A stretch of DNA of 64,000 nucleotides from Eucalyptus grandis (GCF_016545825.1 NC_052615.1:25665088-25729087); one strand, 5' to 3'. Shown: positions 44,739 to 57,480, counted from the first letter of the stretch. Notes: generated by a model from the letters alone, not told the origin. Program-made: numbers and translations.

Positions 44739-46900
44739 GATTGCCCACTGGGAAAACCTGGCTCTTCCCAGACCAGTTCAAGTAAACCCCATCGAGCTCT
44801 TGATGCGTTAACTGAGTCCAGTAGCCTCGGTCGAGCTTCCACCGCGCCTATAATTTTCCTGCGGTATCCAAAGCTATTCCCGGTGAACCAGCGAATTTCA
44901 GCAAGCCCTGACCTTCAGCCTTGCCTTCTTCTACTTGCTGAGTTCCCTGCGGTCAACTTTAGGTGTCTCCACCAATCTCCGGCGATTCCTGCTCAGCCCC
45001 GCTGCATCCCCAGCTACATTTGGACTTGCTGGCTTTGCTTGGAACCTCTTCCTTGAGTCAACCTAGCTTTTTGGACATCCCTGCAGCAGCTTCACGAGCG
45101 TTTATTACCTTTGTCGCGCTACTTCGATCACTTAGTTGCCACTTTGATTCTACGTAAGCTAAGTCTTTGATGTGGTGGCTTAATTTTTAGTATATAATGT
45201 TAAGTTCGTGACATTTAGTAAAGCCTTAGGATATCTAATTCTGCTTTTATATTTTCCTGCATTAGTCAAGGAATATTAGAGCGTTGGACCTTTGGGCTTA
45301 AAGGTCAGTTCCTTAGTGTCGCCCCTTCATTATTTGTGACTATCACATATCTTTTTATGCATGATCGGTTGGATAAATTTTAGATGCATCACAATAATGT
45401 CTTTGATTTTTAATAATAAACTTCGGTAAAACATATAATTTGATGCTTGACGATCATCATGTATAAATTGCATATCATAATCTCGCATACATATTTAGAG
45501 CTTAGGGTGCACTCATAATTTCATATTTGGGGCAATGCACTTAATCTTAAAATGCATATAAATTTAGGATAACGCCTAGTTTTCATTAAAATAAAATGTC
45601 ATTAGAATATGTAGATTGCATGTAGGTTTCGAGTTAATCAGTCCCATAGCATGCGTATCATATAATACAAGGCTTTTAGCAGTAATCATATGGATAACGT
45701 TAACTATTAATGGCATTACATGCATCATCCATAGCATATAATTCCATAATCACTAATTGTTCGTTAGGTCTCGGATTTTTAATTTAAAAATTGCACTCCA
45801 TATGGTCTTCATATAGAATAGATTCATGATTTCTATAGACCACTCATTTTTGCTAATTAACTAAGAATAGAGCATACATTATTTAAAATGTTCCATATTG
45901 CATATATAATATAAATCGCATGCTCATTTAATTTATAGACTTTACGGTCATCTGTCTTGTTGTTAATTTATAAAAGAAAAAAGAATAAAAAGTCAAATTA
46001 GAGAGTCTCACGTAGATTGCATTAATTAGGCTAACTTTTTCTAAAATTCATATCGCCTACTATTCAGTAGATCATGTAGGATTAATTCTGACTAATGTCC
46101 CACATAGATAAAATTAATTCCATCATATGTCATTTAAAACTAATCATGCATATCATGTAGCTGCATCATTCTTGCATGTCATTTAGTTGTTTTATTAGGT
46201 CCTTGGCTTATCGGTAAATTTCTTTTAACATAGAACTCTAGGGTTTATTTGTGTTTTTCTTCAATCATTGTGTTGGTTAAATAATAAAAATTTAAAAAAT
46301 TAGAATATATTGCCTATTAGTTAGTCATTGACTCATGCAAATCATAGACACCGTTCATGCATTATGTATGCATATATTCCTAGCTAATAGTTTGTAGAAA
46401 CCACTTGGTGATGGATAGTTATATGCTTTGCTTTGGTTTGGTGAATCCAGGTTCTTTAAATTTTTTACAATCTATTTACTGCTTTGATTATTGAGTGTTA
46501 CTTTCTTGATTGCACACTCACATGATCACTATCTCTCATACTAGCGCATTGCATAAAATCAACTAAGATTGCTTGCAAAAATATTTTCAAAATAATAAGA
46601 AAAAGTACCAAAACGGCATTGGATTAATCTAGTGTAATTAACTCCTCAAATCCATTTGAATATATGATTCGAAGAAGCAAAATATACTCTCACGTTTTAC
46701 TTGTGTGTCTAATCGACCCATGAAGATTAGCGGCGGCTCCAAAAGATAAGATAAGGTAAATTACATGTCTAATCCCAAGTTAAGATTGGTGGGGCTTGGG
46801 AAGAGCCCATGCTAAACACAAGCAATTGCCTCATGAGGAAACCTTCATTCCCATTAATAATCCATTAGCCTTCCCTAGTGGTTCACTATTGGGAAGGTCG
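44739..46900. other. Possible Gypsy-type LTR fragment, otherwise gene-free
   Basis: The moderately GC-rich start (44740-45170) joins the tandem array at an abrupt border. It is followed by AT-rich DNA to 46690, then 'gattagcggcggctcc' (46727-46742), similar to the 'gattagtggcgactcc' word in the solo LTR at 16086-18442. The length and order suggest a decayed large LTR on the + strand. There are no coding domains, and the classification is weak. Confidence 0.3.
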
Positions 46901-48678
46901 AAACCTACTACCACTTAGCAACTCCCCACCATAATTGCCACTTCAATCTCCACTATAACCCTATTTTTTGTTGTTTAATATTAAAGTAGAAAAATTGTGG
47001 AATCATGACTAGCTGTATGGAAAAATTAAAATGTTAGAGTATGATGTGTACCAAATTTGATAGTATTATAATGCATGTGTGAGTTGTGCTAGAACAAATT
47101 TACATTGGAGAATTGGTATGTTATTGAATAGTTAATAATCTTAGTTGACCTATAACTTATTAACTTAATTTTTTTAATGAATATAGGTATAACTGAATAT
47201 ATTCACGAGTTCAGACTTTGACTCTCTCTTAGTGATCTTTCCAAATGAAGGTATTGATTTTGATTAAAGATTGATCCAACTGAATATATTGATAAACTCA
47301 GACTTATGCTCACCATTGCTAATCTCCCCTAGACAAAGGTATCATATGGTGATTTTAGTGCAAAGAAAGTTTACATCTAATTGAGACATTTTCTTCATGG
47401 AGACATGAGTTTTTCAAGCTATGAGATAATTCTCAGTGATTTCTTTTATCATGTTTTATCGAGTAATTACATGAAACTAAATAGTGTATGTTTGAGTGTA
47501 ATATAGGGTCGGAAAACACTTAAGCATAGGAGTAATTATAACTCTATAATTCTGTAATTGATTAATAGATTATTTGTTATTAACTCTCTCTGTGGAGTAG
47601 AATTAGACACTTGGATCAAATCATGTGAATCTCTCATTTACTTTTTGTTTCTCATTTATTTCACCGGTGATTTCATTCTCTCGTATTGATTTAATTGCAA
47701 GATCCATTATCTTTAGCAATATTTTACAATAGATAGCTTAACATTATCATTGTATACACCATATAAAGATCTCTTAATTACTTGTTGAATAACATTTCAA
47801 GTAAAATAAGAATATAGATTTATTCGTAGATTTAAACCACTCAACTAAGTGATATTTTCTTTTTGGTTGTGGAATATGAAATGCTTTGAACTCCAAAGGT
47901 ATTTTTCAGTACACTAAAATAAGGTTAATCGGATGAGACCAAAGAAAGCCCTTTTTCGCCCAGAAAAACCTTCTTAGTAGAAATCTATCATTCAAATTGG
48001 AATTTAAAAAAAAAAAAAAAACTTGGAGTACGGATGTGGAGATGTAGTTATTCCGAGGCTTATAAAATATCTCGTAGTCGGTGAGATTTGAATATTTAGT
48101 TTACGATCTGGAAATCTCTGTTGCCATAGCTTTATGCTGCTATTGACAACATCTCCTCTAGTTGATCAATTATGAGACAAGAAATAGAAAAAAAAAAAAA
48201 AAAAACGCTTTCTTCCCGTCATATCATATTTCTTTATGTGTGCCAATCGATTTCATTGATCAATTTTTTTTAGAGACTTGATCAAGATACCAACTCGAAT
48301 ATATAGTGAACAATTGGCCTAAAACTTCTTGTAGTTCTGCAGTATTCATCAAAATCTTCAGGTATTTGATTAATCCCCACTAGATGAAGGTAGTCCTCAC
48401 AAACAGACAATTTAAATTTGAATACACATTCAACACTACAAGAAAGTTAACACGAATCCGAAAATCTGTTACGTGATAACCTTCATAGGATGCTTAATGC
48501 ACCTGAAAATACATCATTCAAAGACCATGTCTGCTTTTGAACAAGCAAACAAAGCCAAATCAAAACTTTAGTTGGACAAATGGACCTCTATAAAGAATAG
48601 ATAGACTTGCTTTGAGGTGCCAAAAGAAAGTCAAGCCTTATCATGTTCTTTTTTATTTTCAAAGTTGTCATAGTTTCT
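46901..48678. other. AT-rich intergenic DNA
   Basis: No open frame above 60 codons and no recognisable family. Short poly-A tracts near 48005 and 48190. 'aactgaatatatt' occurs twice (47192 and 47279), hinting at an old local duplication of about 90 bp. Confidence 0.5.
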
Positions 48679-48975
48679 AGAGATAAGTGTTTCGTAAGTC
48701 CTAAAACTTATTATAAAAGTGTAATTGAATCCTAAAATTTTCAAAAAAGTACAATCAAGTCTTAAAACTTATTAGCGCTTTCCATTTGCTAAATTGGATA
48801 GAGTTAATGGAATGATTTAATTGCACAAGTTCAATAAGTTTTAGGACTTAATTAGACTTTTGGAAGTTTAGGACTCAATCACTTTTTCATAACAAGTTTA
48901 TGACTTGGTCACACTTTTTGAAAATTTTATCATTCAATTGCAATAAATTTGAGAACTTTCCATACACTTATCCCT
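48679..48975. mobile_element. MITE with 'agggataagtg' ends
   Basis: A 297-bp inverted-repeat element. The left arm 'agagataagtgtttcgtaag' pairs with the right-arm complement 'agggataagtgtatggaaag', and both arms repeat 'tcctaaaactt' words. It belongs with the arm families at 25370-26703 and 11320-11440 but lacks a core. Confidence 0.7.
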
Positions 48976-49775
48976 ATATTTTAATATGAAGCAACGTTGC
49001 GTGGTAGACAATTAGGGGTACTTTCTAATCAGTTTTAATTTTTCATATGCAACTATTAATGGACAATGAAGATATTAAACTTCATTTAAATAGTACATGC
49101 TTTGTCAAGACATTACTCCGGTTACCATTCCCCCACTTGTTAAATTTCGTGGATAGACAAATGTAATGTGTTGACCCAATAGGTCATGAGTTGTAATTTA
49201 GATATGTAGGCTACTAGATATCCCTCTGATCTCACATTGCCATATATGAGTTGTAGTTGATAGATAAATCTCGTGAAATCTCAAATTAATATGGTAGGCG
49301 CTTCCGCCGTGTCGGCATGAGTGAGCTAAAGCCAAAGTTAGAACTTTATGTGTTGGCGCGGCGGGCTTGTGTGTCATTTCCTATAGTGGTATAGGCAAGT
49401 TAGTCAAAATAGAGATGTTAGTGATTGTTTTTAATTTCACAATCCCATAAATGTAAGACATATTGTACTGGTTAGGAGTGTGTAATAGGAATTGCCCAAA
49501 TTGAGAACTGCCTAGACTAGACCGGACTGGCCAATTCTGGGTAGTTTCCAGAGAGGCAGTCCGGTTCTGTCTAAGGTGGGAATCAGACCAACGGGACTGA
49601 CTGGACCGGACCAATTAATATAAAAAAATTTAAGAAAAACCCTTTTTGCCCATTTGAGGTTTTGCTTTCCCCTCCTTCCTTTTTGCTTACTGCTTTCCCC
49701 TCCCTTCCGCGTTTTGCTTTCCCCTCCCTTCCGATTAACACAAGCTGATAAAAACCCACTGAAAAAACCGAAGCT
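48976..49775. other. Intergenic DNA and left flank of the SART3-like capture
   Basis: 48976-49480 is AT-rich with nothing recognised. 49495-49615 has many 'accggac'/'gtccgg' words typical of plant hAT-like element ends. Three 'gctttcccctcc' repeats follow (49667-49725). Confidence 0.45.
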
Positions 49776-50192
49776 TTAAGCTGATTCTTGAAGACAGAAT
49801 CGGTCGTTGTGGTCGCAGTCCTCCTGAGGCTGGGCGAAGGACCGTCGTGCAATCAAAAGACACGCCGAACTACACCAGTTTAGGCGTGGGATACATGGAC
49901 GTGGGAGAAGGAAAAAAGGAGAAATCATAAGTAAAGGGAGCAAAAGGAGGAGCATTTGGAGGTGCGCGTCGTAGTCGGAAGGATTGTTGTAGAGCTGGGA
50001 CTCCAGGGCTTCAATCCGGAGCTTGTCCTCAGCCTTGGAGTCGAAGTCGGAGTTGGAATCGGAATCAGAATCGAAGGCAGAAGGGGAAGAATCGGCAAGG
50101 ACACCCAAGGGCTCGTCTGGAGGTGAAGGCATGGCTGAATCTTGACCTTCGCCGGCCATCTCCTTCTGGTCTGCCTCTCCGACCATCTCCAT
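49776..50192 (-). pseudogene. SART3-like first-exon fragment
   Basis: From ATG 50192 (minus) the frame reads an acidic Asp/Ser-rich N-terminus and then EDKLRIEALESQL and NNPSDYDAH. This resembles the start of plant homologues of SART3, a nuclear HAT-repeat/RRM protein that recycles U4/U6 snRNPs. The resemblance ends at 'YDAHLQ', after which the frame runs through unrelated Leu-rich sequence. That fits an intron or foreign DNA read through. Only exon 1 plus leader is present, with no HAT repeats. Pair-like 'accggac' rich flanks at 49495-49615 and 50620-50760 suggest capture by a TIR element. Confidence 0.5.
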
Positions 50193-50790
50193 CTCCGTCT
50201 TTCTTTCTCCTTCTTCTGGATTGACGATGGCGGACGCTTTTTGGATCAGAGAACACCTCGCTAGTCATTAGTCACTGCTCTACCGGCGACAAACTGAGAA
50301 ACGTTGCGACGGAATCTATGAAAGGCAAGTTTATTAGCATCACACCAGCTCCTTTGCAATTATGCTGCGGTTTATGAATTGACAACAAGGCCATGCAGCC
50401 ACTGAACAAAATACTTTCTGGATGATCTACAGAAAAAGACAGAGCTATCAACAAAACAGTGCACTCTCGTCAGCCCATCGACAAGACGGGGTCACTAAAA
50501 AGGACCAATCCAATTGAAACAACTACTTATCTCCTCATCCTTCACTGCATAATCGGAAGATCCTCAAGCCACAAGCACTAACTCATCCAACACGGCGACA
50601 AACAAATGACAAATTATCAATTCCACCAAACCGAACTGGACCAATCAGTCAGTCCGATTACTAGTTTCAGTACCGGTTGGGCTCATTTCCCGATCCTAGA
50701 GTCTGGGAATTGGTCCGCCTGGTTTGATTCCTGGTTCTACCTCGCAACAGGATCGACCTGGGAACCGATCAGTCCTAGTACTGGTATATA
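50193..50790. other. Leader of the SART3-like fragment and right flank
   Basis: 50193-50330 looks like upstream exon/promoter DNA of the captured fragment. 50620-50770 contains 'gaactggaccaatcagtcagtccg' and 'ggttcc' words, an inverted match in style to 49570-49615. The terminal bases of the two sides do not pair cleanly, so element borders are not set. Confidence 0.35.
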
Positions 50791-51693
50791 ACTCTAGCGC
50801 AATGAAATTAGAATGATGCATTTTAATGCCGTGTGAAGGTAGATGAGTCGCAGTTAGAAAGGGCAATATCATGTTGATGGTAAGGTCGCAATATTTATTG
50901 TTTTGGCTAGAAAATAAAGCATACATACTGGAAGACATCCTTGTAGACACCGCCAATAAACCCATTTACAACTTTGTCTCTCTCACTTCACTTTACTAAT
51001 CAAAAGAAATTCTTGCAAACACTAACGTGTTGAAATTAATCAATTTGTAACTTTTCTCTTTATATAATCTAGGGCTACGAAAGTGAGAAAACCTGGTTAT
51101 CTGGAGATTCATAAAATAATGTACAAGTCTCGTATACCGATTAAACTTATACTTTAGCATTGCAAATAGCTAGTATTCAAAATAATTTGCACACAGTTAC
51201 AATAAATGAGGTTATAGATACGAAAAGTGGGATTATATCCTTTGGAAAGTTAATTTTTTGACCTTCGGCAAGCAGCACCCCCCACTTCGCGCTAGATTTG
51301 TCCTTGTTCTTGAATAAAATACTAAGATAATATGAGTTTGCGAATTACTCAGTAAATCAAGAGAATTTTTTTTTAAAATTTTTAAACATGACATTCCGTC
51401 TATTTAAGTTGATCACTACTCAGACCAAAAAAAAAAAAAAAAAATTGATCGCTACGTGTTAGTATTATTAAATTTTATTATGTTTTTTTTTTCAAAAAAT
51501 AATATATCGCTGTAATTAATCTGGGAGAACGAAAGAGAATCATGGTATCAAAGAATCACAATAATCTCTCCATAAATTAACCTCAAAAAGATAAAAAGAA
51601 AGTAAAACCAGCAACTTTTAGAATCTTCTTAGTCACTAGAAGCCAATGTTATTGTGTATATTTTATTGGTTAATGATAAGTAACTGGTATATG
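50791..51693. other. AT-rich intergenic DNA
   Basis: No coding frame or family recognised. A-runs near 51427-51444 and T-runs near 51484-51492. Confidence 0.5.
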
Positions 51694-51709
51694 GTATTAG
51701 GCCTTAATT

Positions 51710-52408
51710 TTCTTTTAATTGAAAGGTTACATTTCATTCATTTCCACAAAAAGACAACGCATCCAACTGCAAACCAAAATAAACCCTAGATAGTTTCAAA
51801 GCAAAACAAGTTCCAAATAATAAGATGAATCATCAAAACAAAGTTAAGAGCCACATGTTCAAAGAGCATATCCGTGATTTTTCAAATCAAAATTGTTGAT
51901 CGATCACTGAATCCGTCTTCAATAATGAGCACACATCGAGAACTCCATAAATTGCTATGGCTTTGTCTTTCGGTGGTGTGCGTCTAGGTTCGATGTCCCC
52001 AGCCATCGCCATTCAAAGTAAAAAAGGTTGTTGAGCACAGATCTAATTGAACAAAGCCTTCACAAAACTACTACAATGTCTTGCAACTCTAGACTTGTAC
52101 AACAACTAAACTCGAGAGAAACGAAACCATGAAAACATAAATGCAAAAATCTTCAAATCTAAATTAAATTGGAATGTAAACCTTCACAAATTGGGAGAGA
52201 AGCTTTTAGATTTAGATTAGATCAGAAGAGAAAAAGCCCCCAAATGAGAAGGAAACAACAAAAGAAAACCAAATCAATCAAAGAAAAAGGAGTGAAGAGA
52301 GATCGAACTCAAGCCCTTCCCTCTATGGAGGTTGAAGAAGAAAGTTGCATGGAGATGAGAGAGAGAGGAGAAGAGAGGAGGCCGGCAGCTAGGGCTTGAT
52401 ACAATCTC
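51710..52408 (-). mobile_element. Retroposed 0.7-kb sequence with 16-bp target duplication
   Basis: Flanked by the identical 16-mer GTATTAGGCCTTAATT (51694-51709 and 52409-52424). On the minus strand it starts 'agccctagctgccgg' followed by CT-rich DNA and ends in an A-rich tail (ttcaattaaaagaaa). Long target duplication plus A-rich 3' end indicate LINE-type retroposition. A 'gagttcgatctc' word near its 5' end (minus) faintly resembles a pol III B box, but 0.7 kb is long for a SINE. A processed transcript is the other option. Open frames such as 52169-52399 are not supported as genes. Confidence 0.7.
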
Positions 52409-52424
52409 GTATTAGGCCTTAATT

Positions 52425-53494
52425 AAATGGTGATATAAGTATGTGGTGACCTATAGGATAAGCAATTGCTTTTAATTTGAGTGATTCAAACTTTAGAATT
52501 TGTTGTCCCATCTTTACAGTAGGTGTACTCAGTCGATTAGGCATGCCACTGGGTTGAACGGATTATTTGATAATAAAACTTGCACCTTTCGGAGCAATAT
52601 TTTTTGTTAGTTTTTTTTTTCTCATTTTTATTACTTGGAAAAATGATAAGAAAAATCAGAAAATATCAATTCACTAGGGAAACTACTTGCCATGTGGCAT
52701 TTGCAGTCTCGGATTTATAGGAAAAAAGATTTTAGTGTAAGAGTGGTTTGTAGGAGGAATTGTCATGGAAGTTTTCAATCAATTAACCTGTCCCATGCTA
52801 CCGTCATCAAAATCTTCTGGAGCTAATTCACATTGTTATTACTAAATATTTTTCTGCCATTCAGCAAAAGAGACCGTGCGTGTATCGCGAAGGAATTTCT
52901 TTGGGCTTTCGAAGAGGAATGGCAAAAATAGTTGAGCGGGAATAGGGGCACTGCGGAGCAGTTTCTTCAGGATTTCCTAGTGGATTGGACAGCATGGTTA
53001 GTACATGAAGAAATTTCCTTGAGTTTTCGAGGAGGACTGGAAAGGAGGTTATGACACAAGACTACTGTACGGACGGTCCCCCCTGGGACGGTTGGTGATG
53101 CTTTCCTGATTATTCGCTGCGGTGAACCGGTGCGCTCTCCCTACCTCCGGAGTGAGTGCGCGCCTTTCTGGATTCAACTGCATTGTCCATGCAGCATGAG
53201 TTTTCGGTGTAACTTCTCAATATTTATGGAGCCACTCTCCTTGTTCATTTCCATGGGGATGTTTGCATGGTGGATTAAGGGCACATTGAATTTTCTCCGA
53301 CCAAAAGCTAGGATCAAAGTGAACGCCAAAATTAACCCAAAAAAAAAAAAAAAAAAAATCATAAATCTGTTGTATGAATATCAATTCAACCTTCCAAACA
53401 AATTTTTTTTGCCTTATCAAAAAAAAATATCAATTCAATATTAAAGCTTTCAATTTGATTAATCTAGCTTTAATGTAGTCATTCCAGCCAAAGG
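52425..53494. other. Gene-free; contains an ACD6-like leader remnant
   Basis: At 52889-52935 and again at 53008-53045 the words 'gaaggaatttctttg', 'ttttcgaggagga' recur. They align with the upstream region of ANK-PGG gene 1 (21904-21950). This may be the leader of a lost fourth ANK-PGG gene. The rest, including 53080-53380, has no recognisable product. Confidence 0.4.
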
Positions 53495-53862
53495 TGATGT
53501 GGATGACAACTATCCTACTTAACATAACTAGCACTAATGTAGATAATTTTTACAAATTTTTTTTTATAATTTTTGCGGATTTTATTTTTATTTCTTGTTT
53601 TATTTTCCTTTTACTTCTTTTATTTTCTTTCTCCATTTTATCAAACTCTAACCCGGCAACCCTTGCCGGCCACTAGGTGAGGAGTGCGAAGCCCTTGGTT
53701 GCCCATGCCACGTAGGAAAGCGGCATCCATGTCAATAGTTGCCGATCAAATTGGCGGAACAAATATACTAATAAATTGCCAAAGGTTTAGAACATAATTT
53801 GTCAAATTAAAATATTTAAAACTGAATTGACCGTGTACAATAGGTTTATGATAATTATCCCC
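53495..53862. mobile_element. Decayed relative of the 40278-41725 Mutator-like element
   Basis: The right part (53745-53862) carries 'caataggtttatgataattatcccc' as the counterpart of the right arm of the 40278-41725 element. It is preceded by 'tgccacgtagg' and 'ggccactaggtgagg', also found in the core there. The left arm is poorly preserved. No gene. Confidence 0.5.
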
Positions 53863-55379
53863 AATTATAACTATTGGGGTTCCAAGAAATCTTTTGATAC
53901 TTATTGTTTTGTGGATGAAAATGTGATTGGTATCAGCGATCAAAATGATATAGAATATATCCACATATCTATTCCCACGTATGTGGATATATTCAAATGT
54001 ATTTAGGCAATTAGGAACAGCTCCTTTTGGATCTCGCACCAGATACCCAGAGAACTCATGCAATGAGAGCTGGTGTTTTGCCTGATCACTTCTGTCCATT
54101 TATCTCTCGATCTACATGCTTCTTTGGCAGACCTTTCAACAAAGAAATCAACATACATGATCAAGGAAGGGATTCTCATCCCAAAGCCAATGTATTAATC
54201 ATGAAGCATACCTTGTGCATCAGCTTGAAAGCATCATGCACGATCGTCCTTACAAATTCAACATGCTACTTTCACACATCAAAAGAAAAGGGAAAAGCAA
54301 AAAGCTTTGGGCCCATTTTCATCTCCATGGGTCTTCAAACTACACCTGAGCCTTTCCAGGGCCAAGGGAAAAAAAACCAGGATTTTAATTTTTAGGGTTC
54401 TTGGTGAGTTGGGCTTTTTAGTGATCGTCGTTGGCACATCTTTTTTTAGGGTCAAAATCGTCGTTGTCACTTCAATTGGCAAATTGTCTCCGCAGTCTCT
54501 TTTTCGCTTTTGATAAATGGCTCGTGCCCTCACCCTTTCAAACCTTTCGGTGGTCTTCTACACGGTGGTCTCTCATACGATCTGCTTATATCCTGCGGCT
54601 GAGGCCCTTTCAGCTTTTTTTTCTTTTTTATTTTTTTATGATCGAGAGACCGCTGGAGATCACCCTTCGAGAATCACATGACCTCTGGTGTTTGGTAGCA
54701 CCGATGGGATCTCGCCACAAGCTGCTATTTAGATGTAAACCCTTGAGAAGCTGGCCAATAAAGGACCCCCGACTTAAGTCGCGAGTATTTGGAGATTCGA
54801 ATTTTTGTTTCTTTGGTGATGAGGTAGTAAAGTCCAACCATCACGGTTACCTACGAGTAGGTCCCTTTCAGCTTCTTTTATATATCTGCAGTCGTTTAAT
54901 GTCCTCAGAGGCATATTCATATCTTTTGTCTATAGATGACTTGCTATTTTGTTTCGAGCCTACTAGCAGGGCCATTAACATTGTCTAAAGCAACATTATT
55001 GTGGCCTCGCAAAAAGTTACCAATTTCATAATAGATGAGCTGTTTTTCAACAGTTTACAACGATTCAATGTCTATGATGATGTTGAATTACTGGAGTCAA
55101 CGGGAGAATAAAATTAAGGATAGGAGGTTGGTAACCCCAAAATCACATTTAGATATGTAAAAGAAGAAGGAAGAAGAAAAAGAGTTTGATGAAGTCAGTG
55201 TGGGGCCCGGTGTGCACACATGGCAACTAATGAATGGACTACTGTAAATCCTATATGATACTACTCGAGCACTCAATATTTTCTTGACCGGAGAGTGGAG
55301 ACTGTCCTCCCACAATGGATAATTATGGAAAAGTTCTAGTAAGTCTGCAACAGATTTTCATATATGGGACACTTGAATT
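53863..55379. other. Gene-free region with featureless frames
   Basis: A 185-codon + strand frame (54431-54988) and a minus frame (53746-54099) exist, but neither shows a domain or any conserved counterpart elsewhere in the window. Codon content looks random. I do not call a gene. Confidence 0.45.
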
Positions 55380-56223
55380 TCCTAATGACCACAATCATGA
55401 TCATGACCATTGGAAAACGGAGAACTTTGGATGGAACTCGGTAGTTCTGTGAATTTTCCTTCTTTGCTTGTCGATATCTCAATGATTTGTAGCAAATATT
55501 TTCCGACATTGCAGACGTGAAGCAACGTGACGTCACAAATTAGATCAGCTGCAGAGCTTGCTAAGTTCTTCTTGCTGCAACTGTACCAATATAATTTATC
55601 AATTTGCTAACCAACCTTCTCGACATCGTGGTCCTTTTTGCTGTTATTGCAAAGGAAAAGAGTATCCTATTGCTTAACCCGCTAAGAGAGCCATGTAAAT
55701 TCATACTATTTCGCTTGGATTGAAATTTGCAATTTGATGGATGAAAGGAAGAGCATATGGTAAAAGAGAAACAGGGTTGTGATGGTACAGCATCATACCA
55801 CGTCTCATTTAGAATTTCTGATGTAAAGTGAAAAATTAGTGGACTTGTGGAAAAGAAATTCAGTCTCTTATATTTTGGATAATCCTCCGATCCATGTAAA
55901 TGGGGGGAAGGAAAAGAACAAAAGAAACAACAAAGTTATGTGTGCTCCACTTGTCTTTTTTTTTTTTTTTTTTTGGATTGAATAGAGGAGGTTTGCCATG
56001 GTTCAGTTTCTTTGCTTTGACATCAACTACCTATTTAGTTTTTGTATTGCCGTTTTAGTCAAATACCAAGCAGCGAGTCATTCTCTTAAATTTTTTTTAT
56101 CCTTATCACTCAATTCATAAGGAAGCAAAATTACTCTTCCAGATTGCTTTTGTTAATGGTCCTAACAGAGGAGGCTTGCTTCTCTGTTTGTGGAATACGT
56201 GAAGAACTTCATGACTATGGCAG
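55380..56223. repeat. Unit III copy of 24830-25370 and 26720-26980
   Basis: Aligns with both flanks of the long-TIR element of unit II and thus shows the empty site (about 55965). It ends with 'ctatggcag', an acceptor for the thioesterase exon at 56224. Confidence 0.65.
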
Positions 56224-56531
56224 GTATCCATGCTGGAATTGCGTCTATACCATTTTGTGGAGCAAGTACTTCATTCCTTTCCCATTTGATCCATTCTTTT
56301 TACCAATTTAGCAGATAAAAGGAAGCTTGTCTGTATGTGATCCCATAAGCAAGAAAGTTATCCTTTCCAAAAATGTGAAAGGTTTCTTGGTAAGTTGACA
56401 TATTTGTTGAAGAGATAATCTGTTTGGCTAGTTGAGAGTAGTTCTCTCTGGTAGAATCGTACATGACAAAGGCAAGAAGAAATTGTCTTCTCAAGTCTTT
56501 CCCATATTTATTTCCAAATATCACTAATTGC

Positions 56532-56669
56532 ATTTGTAGCGAGGTTTTAGATTGATTTGGCATTAGGATGCACCATTCTCTAGTGGTCTCTTGGTTGAGG
56601 ATTTGTAGCGAGGTTTTAGATTGATTTGGCATTAGGATGCACCATTCTCTAGTGGTCTCTTGGTTGAGG
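56532..56669. repeat. Perfect 69-bp tandem duplication
   Basis: 56532-56600 and 56601-56669 are identical, so the duplication is recent. The length is a multiple of three and keeps a 148-codon minus frame (56300-56746) open. That frame has no recognised family and lies inside a thioesterase intron. Confidence 0.9.
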
Positions 56670-57480
56670 TCAGACTGGGATTGGAGTTTGCTTTTATCAC
56701 TGCAGTTCAATTTTTGCCTTCTTTTACAGTCTGTTATCTTCCGCATTCTTATGGACTATTTGATCGGGCTATGAAGGGTCTCCTCTGAATATGTCCAGAT
56801 TTTGCTCAGTCTTCCTAGTCATTTTCTAATTTACATTACCCTTTTGCTATATCCAGGCTACTTTTCTACAGCATCAACAACTAGCTTCTTTGTATGTCCA
56901 CATGCAGAAACACTGCGCCAAACTAATTGAGTCTCTTCGTTTCATACTTCACTGTGTAACCGTGTCTTCTTGTTTTTTCTTCAGGGACCTTCGTACAAGC
57001 ACAGGAGCACTTGGCACCCGCTGGTTATATGAAAATTCTGACTGCTGTGTTAAGATAGCATATATTTAGATAGGATGATTTTTGTTTATATCTTCTGAGG
57101 GTCCTAATCTTCTACATCTTACCATATTATCCAGTCAGGAAATTGTATAACCATCCCAAAATAGGTGTGGCCCACGATACTCTTCGTATAAGATAGGAGC
57201 TATGCATGTGTTCATAATTTCCTGTTTTTAGCTTCATGTGTTTGATTTGCCAGTGATTTTTCTCAATGCGAAAACTCATTTCACTTGCTATTGTGTCACA
57301 AGGTCTACATGTTCTTTCAATTAAGCATGGCGTGAATTGCTTTTTGTTTCTGCTGGACCTTGCTAACTATCTAAAAGATTGTAGATTTCTCCCAGAATTA
57401 AAACAATGAGAACGTCCATCACAGAATCTCAACCTACAAGGGAAGATTTGCTAGTTCGCAGAACCTAGTCCTTATTATGG

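Noticed and set aside
52169..52399. 76-codon Lys/Glu-rich frame
   Set aside because: It lies antisense to the retroposed sequence and reflects a CT-rich strand.
54431..54988. 185-codon + strand frame
   Set aside because: No recognisable domain, no counterpart in the duplicated units and no supporting signals.
56300..56746. 148-codon minus-strand frame
   Set aside because: It lies in an intron of the thioesterase remnant, has no family features, and is lengthened by a recent tandem duplication.
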